A DNA stretch of 64,000 nucleotides from Flagellimonas alvinocaridis (GCF_004916895.1 NZ_SNTZ01000006.1:55874-119873); one strand, 5' to 3'; shown: positions 25,149 to 34,704, counted from the stretch's first letter. Numbers and translations: made by a program. The notes: generated by a model from the letters alone, not told the origin.

Positions 25149-26121
25149 CGATTTAAACTTTGACAATAGAGTACCCCTTGAAGAGCTCCGCAACACCGTA
25201 GGGCAAATAAAACAGGAACTCTCCACCGTAATTGTGGGGCAAAAAGATTTTATTGAACTGCTCATTGTTTCGGTTTTGGCAGATGGCCATGCTTTGATTG
25301 AAGGTGTGCCCGGGATTGCAAAGACCATTACCGCCAAACTCTTCGCAAAAACCTTAAAGACCAACTTTAGCCGTATTCAATTTACGCCAGACCTAATGCC
25401 CAGTGACATTTTGGGCACCTCGGTGTTCAATGTAAAAACGTCTGAGTTTGAATTCAAGAAAGGACCAATATTTTCCAATGTCGTTCTTATTGATGAAATC
25501 AACAGAGCTCCTGCAAAAACCCAAGCGGCCCTGTTCGAAACCATGGAAGAAAGGCAGGCTACCATCGACGGCACCACCTATACTATGGTAGAGCCCTTCA
25601 TAGTATTGGCTACTCAAAACCCTATAGAGCAAGAGGGCACCTATGCACTTCCCGAGGCACAATTGGACCGTTTCTTATTTAAAATCAAGGTAGACTATCC
25701 CAGTGCTGAAGAGGAAGTTTTAATCTTAAAGACCCATCATGAGCGAAAAGGAGAAAAGCCCCAAGACCAAATCAAGGCGGTTTTAACCCCTAAAAAACTA
25801 GCCGAGTTTAAAAAGAACATCCATGAAGTTGTCGTGGAACAAAAGATCATGGATTACATAGCACAAATCATTACCAATACAAGAAATCACCCGCATTTGT
25901 ACCTTGGTGCCTCACCAAGAGCTTCCATTGCTACGCTTACCGCCGCCAAAGCCTTTGCAGCCATATCGGGCCGAGATTTTGTAATTCCGGAAGATGTCAA
26001 AAAAGCCTTGGTTCCCGTACTTAACCATAGAGTAATCTTAACCCCTGAACGGGAAATGGAGGGAATGACCACGGAGAATGTGGTAAACATGATTATGGAA
26101 TCTGTTGAAATTCCACGTTAG
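25138..26121 (+). CDS. MoxR family AAA+ ATPase
   Basis: A 327-residue cytoplasmic ATPase. Walker A appears as EGVPGIAKT, the MoxR-specific FTPDLMPSDILG follows, Walker B is VVLIDEINRAPAKTQ and sensor 1 is VLATQNPIEQEGTYALPEAQ, with the LDRF box next. The C-terminal lid includes GASPRAS with sensor 2 Arg. MoxR proteins act as chaperones that assemble or activate protein complexes, usually with a VWA or DUF58 partner; here the partner is the next gene. The frame also has a TTG at 25135, but ATG 25138 directly after it is the natural start. Confidence 0.93.
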   Translation: MENNDLNFDNRVPLEELRNTVGQIKQELSTVIVGQKDFIELLIVSVLADGHALIEGVPGIAKTITAKLFAKTLKTNFSRIQFTPDLMPSDILGTSVFNVKTSEFEFKKGPIFSNVVLIDEINRAPAKTQAALFETMEERQATIDGTTYTMVEPFIVLATQNPIEQEGTYALPEAQLDRFLFKIKVDYPSAEEEVLILKTHHERKGEKPQDQIKAVLTPKKLAEFKKNIHEVVVEQKIMDYIAQIITNTRNHPHLYLGASPRASIATLTAAKAFAAISGRDFVIPEDVKKALVPVLNHRVILTPEREMEGMTTENVVNMIMESVEIPR

Positions 26122-26123
26122 CC

Positions 26124-27455
26124 ATGCGATTTCTGAAATCGTTCTACATACACAATAAATTCTTCTGGTACATAGCCCTACTGGCGGCTGGTTTTGTAAT
26201 CTCTTACTGGATGCCAGTTTTGTATCCCATTATCTGGGTATTGGTGTTCGTATTGATGACTCTTTTCCTGTTGGACATCTACCTTTTGTACAACACGGCC
26301 CAAGCCGTAAAGGCTGAACGCGGTCTACCCCAAAAACTATCAAATAGCGATAACAACCTACTTTCAATTCGACTGGATTCCAAATACCCTTTCAAAATTG
26401 AAGTCTCTATTATTGATGAGCTACCCAATCAATTCCAAAAAAGGGATTTTGAGCACAAAACCCAATTGGTAAAAGCAAAACCCTACATCTTTGAATATAT
26501 GGTAAGGCCCGTGGAGCGTGGCGAATATATTTTTGGGAACCTCAACGTATACGCTTCAACCTCCTTGGGAATCATAAAACGAAGATTTGTATTCCTAAAG
26601 AATCAAATGGTACCGGTTTACCCCTCCATCATACAAATGCAACAGTACGATTTTTTGGCTTCCAGTAACCATCTAACGGAATTTGGATTAAAAAAAATCA
26701 GACGAATAGGGCATACACAGGAATTTGAGCAAATAAAGGAATATATAAAAGGTGATGATATCCGTACCATCAATTGGAAAGCTACCGCAAAGAAAAATCA
26801 GTTAATGGTAAACCAATATCAAGATGAGCGTTCACAACCCATTTATTCCATCATAGACACTGGAAGGGTCATGAAGATGCCCTTTAATGGTCTTAGCCTT
26901 TTGGATTACGCCATCAATTCCTCTTTGGCTTTTTCCAACGTGGCCTTAAAGCGTAATGACAAAACGGGTTTGCTTACATTTTCCAAAAACATTGAAACCT
27001 TTGTCCCTGCTGTCCAGAAAATTACCCACCTCAATACCATTTTGGAGAGTTTGTACAACATTTCAACGGCTTTCTCCGATTCAGATTTTGGATTGCTCTA
27101 TGCCCAGGTCAAAAGAAAAATAAACCAAAGAAGCCTACTCCTACTTTACACTAATTTTGAACACATATCAGCCTTGAAAAGGCAATTGCCCTATTTGGCG
27201 GCCATTGCCAAAAAACATGTATTGGTGGTCATTTTCTTTGAAAACACCGAATTGGAATCTTTAATTGCCACTGATGCTGAAAACCTTCAGGCCATTTATC
27301 ATAAAACCATTGCAGAAAAATTTTCTTTGGAAAAAAGGCTTATGCAACGGGAGCTTCAACAACATGGTATCCAAACCATTTTGACCAAACCGGAAAGCTT
27401 GACCATCAACACCATCAACAAATATTTGGAGATAAAAGCGAGGGGATTGATCTAG
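26124..27455 (+). CDS. DUF58 domain protein, MoxR partner
   Basis: A 443-residue protein with two hydrophobic segments near the N-terminus (residues 15-55), a beta-rich region to about residue 190 and the DUF58 motif GDDIRTINWKATAKKNQLMV near residues 213-232. A VWA-like C-terminal domain with YSIIDTGRVMKMP follows; the MIDAS is incomplete, with Asp-x-Gly-Arg in place of DxSxS. It starts 2 bases after moxR and ends the operon. It overlaps the convergent downstream gene by 4 bases. Expected role: membrane-bound client or adaptor of the MoxR ATPase. Confidence 0.9.
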   Translation: MRFLKSFYIHNKFFWYIALLAAGFVISYWMPVLYPIIWVLVFVLMTLFLLDIYLLYNTAQAVKAERGLPQKLSNSDNNLLSIRLDSKYPFKIEVSIIDELPNQFQKRDFEHKTQLVKAKPYIFEYMVRPVERGEYIFGNLNVYASTSLGIIKRRFVFLKNQMVPVYPSIIQMQQYDFLASSNHLTEFGLKKIRRIGHTQEFEQIKEYIKGDDIRTINWKATAKKNQLMVNQYQDERSQPIYSIIDTGRVMKMPFNGLSLLDYAINSSLAFSNVALKRNDKTGLLTFSKNIETFVPAVQKITHLNTILESLYNISTAFSDSDFGLLYAQVKRKINQRSLLLLYTNFEHISALKRQLPYLAAIAKKHVLVVIFFENTELESLIATDAENLQAIYHKTIAEKFSLEKRLMQRELQQHGIQTILTKPESLTINTINKYLEIKARGLI

Positions 27456-27937
27456 TAGGAAACTTTACTTTCCAAAAAATCTGGTGAGAGTACCAGTGAA
27501 TTTAGTGACAGTGGCATAGATTGTAGAGCCAGAGTCCTAGACTTCTTTTTGAAAACCTGAAAAGATGTTTTTTCCAATTCTACAGCTGCATAACTGCCCC
27601 GAAGTCTTCTCTTATCCCTTTTCTTTGAAACCAAATCAATGGTAATGCCCACGGTTACTCCTCCAAGAATAGTGGCCGCCAAATCATCATTATCCCATCC
27701 ATTCCCGTCCTGCCCGGAATCCACAGCTTCCTTGGCAACACCGATTAAGGTACTACTGGCAACTGCTCCTACAAAAGTCCATACACGGTTACCTTCAGAA
27801 ATATTTTTTGCGATACCAGCTCCGGCCAGACCAAATAGGCCGCCACCTAAAAAGTGAAGTGCTTTATCCCGCTCAATTTGGCCATAACCATTAGAGACGA
27901 GCATAAAAAAGACCAATGTGGGGATTAGTGTTCTCAT
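27452..27937 (-). CDS. Small exported protein resembling the YfiM/DUF2279 group
   Basis: A 161-residue protein with a signal peptide (LIPTLVFFMLVSNGYG). The mature part begins with RDKALHFLGGGLFGLAG, followed by the KEAVDSG...WDNDDLAATILGG pattern seen in YfiM-like proteins, where His, Glu and Asp residues sit in membrane-proximal helices. A basic C-terminal segment follows. Assignment to that group rests on memory of the motif. It is monocistronic and converges with the DUF58 gene. Confidence 0.65.
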   Translation of the reverse strand: MRTLIPTLVFFMLVSNGYGQIERDKALHFLGGGLFGLAGAGIAKNISEGNRVWTFVGAVASSTLIGVAKEAVDSGQDGNGWDNDDLAATILGGVTVGITIDLVSKKRDKRRLRGSYAAVELEKTSFQVFKKKSRTLALQSMPLSLNSLVLSPDFLESKVSY

Positions 27938-27982
27938 GCGGGGTAAATGTATGAAAAGTTGCGGATTTATGCCGTTAAACTA

Positions 27983-28924
27983 CTAATACTCTTGCGTAAA
28001 ATGTTTGGCCTCGTTGAATTCCCTAACGATTTCTTCCATAATCTGGGCTGCTGGCTTAATATCATGTATTAAACCTGATACTTGCCCAATTTCCAATTCG
28101 CCTTCTTCCACATCTCCTTCAAACATGCCTCGTTTGGCCCTTGCCCTACCCAATAAAGCTTTAAGTTCGGTAACCGAAGCTCCTTGGGCATACGCTTCTT
28201 GAACATCTTGGTAAAACTTGTTCTTCAACAGTCTCACAGGAGCTAACTCCTTTAAGGTCAATTGGGTGTCTCCTTCTTGGGCCTTTACGACCCATTCCTT
28301 GAAAAGTTGATGGGAAGATGCCTCTGGACTGGCTACAAAACGACTTCCGATTTGAACACCATCAGCCCCTAAAATCATAGCTGCGAGCATTGCTCTTCCA
28401 CTGGCAATTCCGCCTGCGGCAATCAGCGGGATTTCTATTTTTTCCTTCACCGAAGGAATCAAAACCATGGTTGTGGTCTCGTCCCTTCCATTATGCCCTC
28501 CCGCCTCAAAACCTTCAGCCACTATGGCGTCCACTCCAGCTTCTTGGGCTTTCAACGCAAACTTTACACTACTTACCACATGTACCACGGTTATCCCTTT
28601 CTCTTTGAGAAAACTAGTCCATGTCTTGGGATTTCCTGCAGAAGTGAAGACGATTTTCACCCCGCCGTCCACAATAATCTGCATTAACTTGTCTATATCG
28701 GGATAGAGCATGGGAACATTGACCCCAAACGGTTTATCCGTTGCCTGCTTGCACTTTTCAATATGCTCTTCCAAAACATCGGGATACATGCTGCCAGCGC
28801 CCAAGAGCCCCAAACCACCAGCATTGGAAACCGCAGAGGCCAAGCGCCATCCACTCGCCCAAATCATTCCTGCTTGGATAATGGGATATTCAATTCCGAA
28901 AAGTTCAGTGATTCTATTGCGCAT
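27983..28924 (-). CDS. Nitronate monooxygenase family FMN enzyme
   Basis: A 313-residue TIM-barrel flavoprotein of the 2-nitropropane dioxygenase/nitronate monooxygenase group, which also includes FabK-type enoyl reductases. Visible FMN-site motifs are PIIQAGMIWASG at the start, AEGFEAGGHNG with the candidate catalytic His, IPLIAAGGIASGRA, and GADGVQIGSRFVASPEA. It may detoxify propionate 3-nitronate or act on an unknown enone. The gene follows the small membrane-protein gene with no gap, in an operon starting with mnmA. Confidence 0.88.
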   Translation of the reverse strand: MRNRITELFGIEYPIIQAGMIWASGWRLASAVSNAGGLGLLGAGSMYPDVLEEHIEKCKQATDKPFGVNVPMLYPDIDKLMQIIVDGGVKIVFTSAGNPKTWTSFLKEKGITVVHVVSSVKFALKAQEAGVDAIVAEGFEAGGHNGRDETTTMVLIPSVKEKIEIPLIAAGGIASGRAMLAAMILGADGVQIGSRFVASPEASSHQLFKEWVVKAQEGDTQLTLKELAPVRLLKNKFYQDVQEAYAQGASVTELKALLGRARAKRGMFEGDVEEGELEIGQVSGLIHDIKPAAQIMEEIVREFNEAKHFTQEY

Positions 28925-29212
28925 TTATAATCTATCAAAAAAAAGCATTGTTGACACATAAGCCATAAAAACTACTCCTGCCAGAGTAATAATCCAATTC
29001 CACTCATTTGCAAAAATGCGTGTCAACAAATAAATTATGATTGTAAAAACTCCTATCAGACCAGGAAAAAAAAGATTAGCCAGTCCACCTAATCCCGCTC
29101 TATCAAGGTCCGGTGCGGACATGGCAAAAACTGTAAAAACAAAAATCGAAGTACACACTATACCAATATTCCACCATACATCTTCTAGTATACTTTTCAA
29201 TTTAGGATTCAT
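28925..29212 (-). CDS. Small membrane protein of unknown function
   Basis: A 95-residue protein with three hydrophobic segments, near residues 15-33, 42-65 and 72-90, and short charged ends. I do not recognise a family. It lies between mnmA (16 bases away) and the nitronate monooxygenase (adjacent), all on the minus strand, so it is very likely translated. Nothing indicates a role in tRNA modification. Confidence 0.65.
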   Translation of the reverse strand: MNPKLKSILEDVWWNIGIVCTSIFVFTVFAMSAPDLDRAGLGGLANLFFPGLIGVFTIIIYLLTRIFANEWNWIITLAGVVFMAYVSTMLFFDRL

Positions 29213-29228
29213 TCAATCATTTTTTTGA

Positions 29229-30419
29229 TTATGATATCACTCCCGACCCCACTAGTTCATCGTTGATGTACCAAGCCACAAACTGGCCTTCGGTTATAGC
29301 GGATTGTTTTTCTTCAAAATCCACATACAATCCTGTATTGGTTTTGTACAAGGTGGCTTTCTGCAAAGGTTGTCTGTACCGTATTCGTGCCATGACCTGC
29401 ATGGTCCCGTCCACATCCAAGGCCAAATCGGGGCGTACCCAGTGTAATTCGTCCTCTTTTACAAACAAAGTATGACGGTACAATCCGGGATGGGATTTCC
29501 CCTGTCCGGTATAAATGATATTTTTATCCACATCGGTTTCAATAACAAACAAAGGTTCCTTGGTACCCCCTACATTAAGCCCTTTTCGTTGACCAATGGT
29601 AAAATAATGTGCGCCTTGGTGCTGGCCCACAACTTTTCCATCTGCTTCTGAGTAAACGGGTTTTTCGGCATTGAAGGCCAGTTCTTCCTGTTTGTTCTTA
29701 AAATTGGGAACAGAAACCGAAAATTGGGATGCGGTTTGGGGCACTTCAACAATGACACCTGCTTTAGGCTTTAATTTTTGTTGAAGAAATTCCGGCAAAT
29801 GCACTTTTCCAATAAAACACAATCCTTGTGAATCTTTCTTATCCGCAGTGATCAAATCATTTTCAGTGGCTATCTGTCGAACTTCTGGTTTGGTAAGCTC
29901 GCCAATGGGAAACAGTGTTTTTGAGAGTTGCTCCTGAGAAAGCTGACATAAAAAATACGATTGGTCCTTATTAGTATCCTTTCCTGCCAAAAGTTGATAC
30001 GTTTCAGAGCCATCTTCGTTTATAATGGTTCCTTTGCGACAATAGTGACCCGTGGCCACATAATCTGCACCTAGTTGCAAGGCAATTTTTAGAAAAACAT
30101 CAAACTTAATTTCCCTGTTGCACAAAACATCTGGATTCGGGGTCCTTCCTTTTTCGTATTCATTGAACATATAATCCACAATACGCTCTTTATACTCGGC
30201 ACTTAAATCCACTGTCTGAAATGGTATTCCCAGTTTTTCGGCTACAATAAGCGCATCATTGCTATCCTCAACCCAAGGACATTCTTCGGATATGATTACG
30301 GAATCATCTACCCAATTCTTCATAAAAAGTCCAATGACCTCGTACCCTTGCTCCTTCAACAAGTAAGCCGACACACTGGAATCCACTCCGCCCGAAAGTC
30401 CTATAACTACCTTTTTCAT
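29229..30419 (-). CDS. mnmA: tRNA-specific 2-thiouridylase MnmA
   Basis: Thiolates U34 of Lys, Glu and Gln tRNAs using ATP and a persulfide sulfur donor. The 396-residue protein has the PP-loop SGGVDSS at residues 9-15, the first catalytic Cys100 in [12 protein letters not shown] and the second, persulfide-carrying Cys201 in SQGLCFIG. The tRNA-recognition GHYCRKG and the C-terminal beta-barrel ([13 protein letters not shown]) are in place. A GTG lies one codon upstream at 30422; the ATG at 30419 matches the family start [11 protein letters not shown] -7 box lies 17 bases before it. Confidence 0.97.
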   Translation of the reverse strand: MKKVVIGLSGGVDSSVSAYLLKEQGYEVIGLFMKNWVDDSVIISEECPWVEDSNDALIVAEKLGIPFQTVDLSAEYKERIVDYMFNEYEKGRTPNPDVLCNREIKFDVFLKIALQLGADYVATGHYCRKGTIINEDGSETYQLLAGKDTNKDQSYFLCQLSQEQLSKTLFPIGELTKPEVRQIATENDLITADKKDSQGLCFIGKVHLPEFLQQKLKPKAGVIVEVPQTASQFSVSVPNFKNKQEELAFNAEKPVYSEADGKVVGQHQGAHYFTIGQRKGLNVGGTKEPLFVIETDVDKNIIYTGQGKSHPGLYRHTLFVKEDELHWVRPDLALDVDGTMQVMARIRYRQPLQKATLYKTNTGLYVDFEEKQSAITEGQFVAWYINDELVGSGVIS

Positions 30420-30436
30420 CACCTATAAATAAGATG

Positions 30437-30444
30437 CAAAATTA
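30437..30444 (-). promoter_or_regulatory. -7 box of the mnmA operon
   Basis: TAATTTTG on the minus strand matches TAnnTTTG. It lies 17 bases before the mnmA ATG, which would give a leader of roughly 10-12 bases. No good -33 TTG was found at standard spacing. Confidence 0.45.
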
Positions 30445-30526
30445 CAAAATACCAATTAGTAAACCATGAAACAATCAGTAGCTAATTTCTATTAGAACTT
30501 ACTGAAAATGATACCGATATATTTTT

Positions 30527-30582
30527 TTGTTAAACTTTTTGTAAAAATTTTTAAACACAATTAATTTATTTTGTTTAACTTT
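30527..30582 (+). repeat. Direct repeat TTGTTWAACTTT before the fasciclin gene
   Basis: TTGTTAAACTTT at 30527-30538 and TTGTTTAACTTT at 30571-30582 differ at one base and start 44 bases apart, about four helical turns. They lie in a very A+T-rich stretch 38-93 bases before the ATG and may be regulator or alternative sigma-factor sites. Confidence 0.4.
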
Positions 30583-30619
30583 ATATTAGTAACATTAAAC
30601 ACTTTTAAACAGCAATCCC

Positions 30620-32491
30620 ATGAAAGCACTAATTAAATGTATTCGATTACCCTTGTTGATTTTTACATTATTGTTCGTGTCCTGTTCGGACGACGATAAT
30701 GGAACGACCCCTCCTCCCGAGACTACGACAACCATTGTCGATGCCGCCCAAGCCACAGCAGAACTGAGCAGCTTGGTAAGTGCTCTACAAAAAGCCGATG
30801 AAAGTGCCAACAATAACTTGGTTAGTGCTTTAAGTGGCGAAGGGCCTTTCACGGTCTTTGCACCTACCAATGCTGCTTTTTCAGATTTGTTGACCCAATT
30901 GGATGGTTTTGATTCTTTGGACGATTTTAATTCTGAGCAACTTCAAGACTTGCTCGCTATAATTCTTACGTATCATGTAATTAGCGGAACGGCCGCCACG
31001 TCTTCCGATTTAAGTAACGGTCAAACCTTAACCACTTTGCAGGGTGCCACACTCACGGTAAGTACCGAAGGTGGTGTATTCATTGGTGACGCTACCGATA
31101 CTCCCGCTCAAGTAACTACTGCCGATGTTACCACCAGCAATGGAGTGGTTCACATCATAGACAAGGTTCTTCTTCCACAAACCATTCTAGATGCATTGTC
31201 CGATATTCTTTTGGTTCCCATCACCGATTTGGCCATTGGAAATGAAAATCTTGAAAATCTTGTTGCCGCTCTAATTGCTGCGGATGGCGATCTACCGAAT
31301 GCCTTGCGAGGCAATGGTCCATTCACTGTACTTGCCCCAACCGATGAGGCTTTTGAAACCTTCTTGGATGGTGCGTCTTTGGATGATGTTCCTGTTGAAG
31401 TACTTACCCAAATTTTATTAAACCATGTTATTGAAGGTGCTATCTACAGTACAGACCTCACAGGTCTTGGTTCTGGGTATACCTCAACATTGGCCAGAGG
31501 TGCACAAGATGCCAATATGAGTATCTTCTTTGATACTTCTGATGGAGTAACTTTCAACGGAGTTTCCTCTGTAGTGATTCCTGATGTAAAAGCGCTCAAC
31601 GGTGTAGTACATGTAGTTGATGCGGTAATTGATCTGCCCAATATTGTAGATCATGCAGTAGCCAATCCCAACTTAACTTCTTTGGTAGCTGCCCTTACCG
31701 ATGGAGGAAACACCACCTTCACAGATTTGCTGTCCAATGAAGAAGAGGAATTTACCGTTTTTGCACCAGTCAATGATGCGTTTGCAGCATTTACCAATCC
31801 CAATTCCAATGATTTGAATGCCATTCTATCCAATCATGTTGTGGTAGGTGCTTCGGCCTTCTCTTCCGGATTGACCAACTCGTATGTAAACACGGCTGCT
31901 GAATTTGACACTGACGAGAACCTAAGTTTGTATATCAATACAGATGATGGTGTTACCTTAAATGGTGTGAGCAACGTAGCCATTGCCGATATTGTGGCCA
32001 CCAACGGGGTGATACATGCCGTAGATGCAGTTATTGACCTTCCAACAGTAGTAACTTTTGCCGTTGCAGACCCTAATTTCTCCACTTTGGTACAAGCCCT
32101 GACTGAGCTTACCCCAAGTGTTGATTTTGTTAGTGTACTATCTGCCCAAGGTGGGGCTGGCGATGATCCATTCACCGTATTTGCTCCAACCAATGATGCC
32201 TTTGCTGCTCTTGCGTCCATTCCAGCAGAAGGTGACTTAATTCCTATTTTGCAACATCACGTGGTTGCCGGCGCCAATGTACGCTCTGGAGATTTAACCG
32301 ATGGTATCATGGCCACAACTCTGGAAGGGGATGATATTACCATTAATTTACCCGGAACCGGAGATAATATAGCCGATGTAACCGATGGTTCAGGAAATAC
32401 AGGCATTGGTATTGATGCTGTTGATGTACAAGCCATAAACGGTGTAATCCATGTTTTGGACGGGGTACTTGTTCCCGATACCATGAATTAG
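30620..32491 (+). CDS. Lipoprotein with four fasciclin (FAS1) domains
   Basis: A 623-residue surface lipoprotein. Signal with lipobox LLFVSC (Cys22), a short acidic Thr/Pro-rich linker (DDDNGTTPPPETTTT), then four FAS1 domains at about residues 40-190, 195-340, 341-475 and 476-623. Each shows the H1 box (FTVFAPTNAAF, FTVLAPTDEAF, FTVFAPVNDAF, FTVFAPTNDAF) and the H2 end (VVHIIDKVLLP, VVHVVDAVIDLP, VIHAVDAVIDLP, VIHVLDGVLVP). FAS1 domains mediate adhesion or polymer binding. Domains 2 and 3 share the repeated VDAVIDLP boundary, pointing to internal duplication. A strong terminator follows. Confidence 0.93.
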   Translation: MKALIKCIRLPLLIFTLLFVSCSDDDNGTTPPPETTTTIVDAAQATAELSSLVSALQKADESANNNLVSALSGEGPFTVFAPTNAAFSDLLTQLDGFDSLDDFNSEQLQDLLAIILTYHVISGTAATSSDLSNGQTLTTLQGATLTVSTEGGVFIGDATDTPAQVTTADVTTSNGVVHIIDKVLLPQTILDALSDILLVPITDLAIGNENLENLVAALIAADGDLPNALRGNGPFTVLAPTDEAFETFLDGASLDDVPVEVLTQILLNHVIEGAIYSTDLTGLGSGYTSTLARGAQDANMSIFFDTSDGVTFNGVSSVVIPDVKALNGVVHVVDAVIDLPNIVDHAVANPNLTSLVAALTDGGNTTFTDLLSNEEEEFTVFAPVNDAFAAFTNPNSNDLNAILSNHVVVGASAFSSGLTNSYVNTAAEFDTDENLSLYINTDDGVTLNGVSNVAIADIVATNGVIHAVDAVIDLPTVVTFAVADPNFSTLVQALTELTPSVDFVSVLSAQGGAGDDPFTVFAPTNDAFAALASIPAEGDLIPILQHHVVAGANVRSGDLTDGIMATTLEGDDITINLPGTGDNIADVTDGSGNTGIGIDAVDVQAINGVIHVLDGVLVPDTMN

Positions 32492-32517
32492 CATATACAA
32501 GTAAGCTGATTACTACA

Positions 32518-32553
32518 AAAAAGCCCCCAAGGAATTCTTCTTGGGGGCTTTTT
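32518..32553 (+). terminator. Strong terminator after the fasciclin gene
   Basis: A perfect 14-bp stem, AAAAGCCCCCAAG-type arms at 32518-32531 and 32540-32553, with an eight-base loop and a T run. It is the first of two plus-strand terminators in the 341-base space before yidC. Confidence 0.9.
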
Positions 32554-32704
32554 ATCGATATACGTTTACCGTTCATCGATGACACATCAAAAGGGGTTCT
32601 TTTACCATACAAAAACACCCATTTTGACAACTATTAATTTTTTACCCAACAGTAATGCCGCATCTTTGAAGTCCCAAATCTTTCCAAACTATACCTGCAA
32701 ATGG
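32554..32704 (+). other. Gene-free stretch between two plus-strand terminators
   Basis: No reading frame of note lies here. The only promoter-like string is CATCTTTG at 32661-32668, one base off TAnnTTTG. A transcript starting just after it and ending at the next terminator would be about 65 bases. This is a possible small RNA, weakly supported; a second-chance terminator for the fasciclin gene is the alternative. Confidence 0.25.
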
Positions 32705-32738
32705 AAAACTCCCCCAAAGTTCTTGAGGGAGTTTTTTT
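32705..32738 (+). terminator. Orphan plus-strand terminator
   Basis: AAAACTCCCCCAA at 32705-32717 pairs with TTGAGGGAGTTTT at 32723-32735 with one mismatch, followed by seven T on the plus strand. On the minus strand only four T follow, so it is a poorer terminator for yidC, which ends at 32833. Confidence 0.75.
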
Positions 32739-32832
32739 ATTTACTTCTATAACCTTTCGAAGGTCTTAAGGATTTTAAGCTTAAAAGGACATACCATTTA
32801 TAGGTAACGTCAAGTGATAATTTTCATAGCTA

Positions 32833-34704
32833 TTATCTTTTTCCGGTCCTTTTCTGCTCTTCGGCCTGTTCCATCATTTCGCGCATCTTGCGCTGGAACT
32901 TGTTTTCCTTTTTTGGTTTCTTTTTGTTTTCCTGAATCTGCGCGTGGATCTTGTCCTCGTCCAAGATGTAGTTCTTAATGGCCAACATGATAAAGATGGT
33001 AATCAGGTTGGAAATAAAGTAATACAAACTCAAACCACTGGCGTAGTTGTTGAAGAAGAACAGCATCATAATGGGAGACAGATACATGATAAATTTCATG
33101 TTGGGCATACCCGGTTGTTGTTGCATCTGCATGCTCTGTCCCGTAGTCATCATCATATAGAAAAAGATAGCCACAGATGCCAAAATTGGAAACAAACTCA
33201 CGTGGTCACCATAAAATGGAATGGTGAACGGCAAATTGAAAATAGTATCGTAGGAAGAAAGATCTTCGGCCCACAAAAATGGCTTTTGACGCAACGCAAA
33301 AGAAGTTGGGAAAAACATGAACAAGGCATAGAAAATAGGCAACTGCATCAACGCTGGAATACAACCGCTCATTGGGCTCACTCCCGCCTTGTTGTACAGC
33401 TTCATGGTCTCTTGCTGCTTTTTCATGGCGTTGTCCTTGTACTTCTCGTTGATTTCTGTGATCTCAGGCTTCAACACTTTCATTTTAGCTTGTGAGAGAT
33501 AGGATTTATAGGTAACAGGCGATAATGCCAAACGTACCAAAATGGTCATCACCACAATAGCGATCCCGAACGGAAGGAACGAGCTTAAGAAACCATAAAA
33601 TGGTGTAAATATATATCGATTGATCCATCCAAAAATTCCCCAACCAAAGGGAATAGAGTCAGCCAAGCCCAAATCTTTATAATCATCCAATACTTTAACA
33701 TCGGTGGGGCCATAATACCAATGCATGTTCTGCGACAGTTCTCCACCTTGCAGCTCTAGGGGTGCTTTGGTGCTGTATGCCTTAGTGAACATAACATCTT
33801 TGCCTTCTTCTTCCACTAGATTTTTGGAACTGAGTTCCGCAGTTTTAAAGTGGTTGTCCGAAGCCAAGATGGAGCTGAAGAAGTGTTGTCGATAAGAAAG
33901 CCATTTGATATCCTCTTCGGTTTCTTCATCCAAATCGCTACTCTCGGAAAGTTTACTGATCTTACCATCTTCATGGTTGTACGTCAAACGGGTATAGCGG
34001 TTCTCGTACTGTACACTTTTGTTGTGTCGTATTCCATTCATTTCCCAATTGAGGGTAATGGGCCTAGTGCTATTGATAACCCCATTTAACCCTTGGGAAC
34101 GAATGGTAAAATCCACCAAATAATCATTGGGCTTCATTTCATATCGGTATTCCAAAAAACGATTGTCGGCCACCTTGGCCTTCATGGAAAGTACCTGATT
34201 GTCTCCATTTTTGGATAGTGAAGGCTCAAAATACAGGTCTGCCGTATTGAGCACCCTATTGTCATTGGCCGAAAAGTTGAGGGCAAAATTGGCGTTGCCA
34301 TCCTTTACCAAGTAAACAGGGACGGAGTCGTAGGTGACAAAATTTTTAACCCTTGCCTCTATAATCTGACCACCTTTATTGGCCACCTCCAAGAAAAGTA
34401 CTTCGTTCTCCAGTTTTGTGGTTCCTTCAGTAGCTTGGGTAAAGCCAAATGCCCCAACGGCGCTCTTGTAATTGGCAACCGCAGTGGAATCGTTTAAATC
34501 TACGCTCTGTGCTTGTTGTACCGGGGTTGGGGTTACCTCAACCTGTTCTTCCTGTTTTGCCGCAGCCTCAATCTTTTCTTGCTCTGCTTTCTGTGCTTCC
34601 AGCTCTTCTGGTGTAGGCTGATTCTGGTAAAACATAAAAATAAGTATCCCAAAAATCAGTACAAATCCAATAATGGAATTGATATCCAGCTTCTTTTCTT
34701 CCAT
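32833..34704 (-). CDS. yidC: Membrane protein insertase YidC
   Basis: A 623-residue insertase that places proteins into the inner membrane with or without SecYEG. An N-terminal helix (FVLIFGILIFMFYQNQPT) is followed by the large periplasmic beta-sandwich domain of the gram-negative type (about residues 75-350) and the five-helix conserved core. The core includes MTILVRLALSPVTYKSYLSQAKM with the hydrophilic-groove Arg, SGCIPALMQLPIFYALFMFF, and the late MFFFNNYASGLSLYY-type end. The C-terminal tail is very basic (KKKPKKENKFQRKMR), suiting ribosome contact. It lies downstream of pyrG in the conserved flavobacterial order. Confidence 0.97.
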   Translation of the reverse strand: MEEKKLDINSIIGFVLIFGILIFMFYQNQPTPEELEAQKAEQEKIEAAAKQEEQVEVTPTPVQQAQSVDLNDSTAVANYKSAVGAFGFTQATEGTTKLENEVLFLEVANKGGQIIEARVKNFVTYDSVPVYLVKDGNANFALNFSANDNRVLNTADLYFEPSLSKNGDNQVLSMKAKVADNRFLEYRYEMKPNDYLVDFTIRSQGLNGVINSTRPITLNWEMNGIRHNKSVQYENRYTRLTYNHEDGKISKLSESSDLDEETEEDIKWLSYRQHFFSSILASDNHFKTAELSSKNLVEEEGKDVMFTKAYSTKAPLELQGGELSQNMHWYYGPTDVKVLDDYKDLGLADSIPFGWGIFGWINRYIFTPFYGFLSSFLPFGIAIVVMTILVRLALSPVTYKSYLSQAKMKVLKPEITEINEKYKDNAMKKQQETMKLYNKAGVSPMSGCIPALMQLPIFYALFMFFPTSFALRQKPFLWAEDLSSYDTIFNLPFTIPFYGDHVSLFPILASVAIFFYMMMTTGQSMQMQQQPGMPNMKFIMYLSPIMMLFFFNNYASGLSLYYFISNLITIFIMLAIKNYILDEDKIHAQIQENKKKPKKENKFQRKMREMMEQAEEQKRTGKR

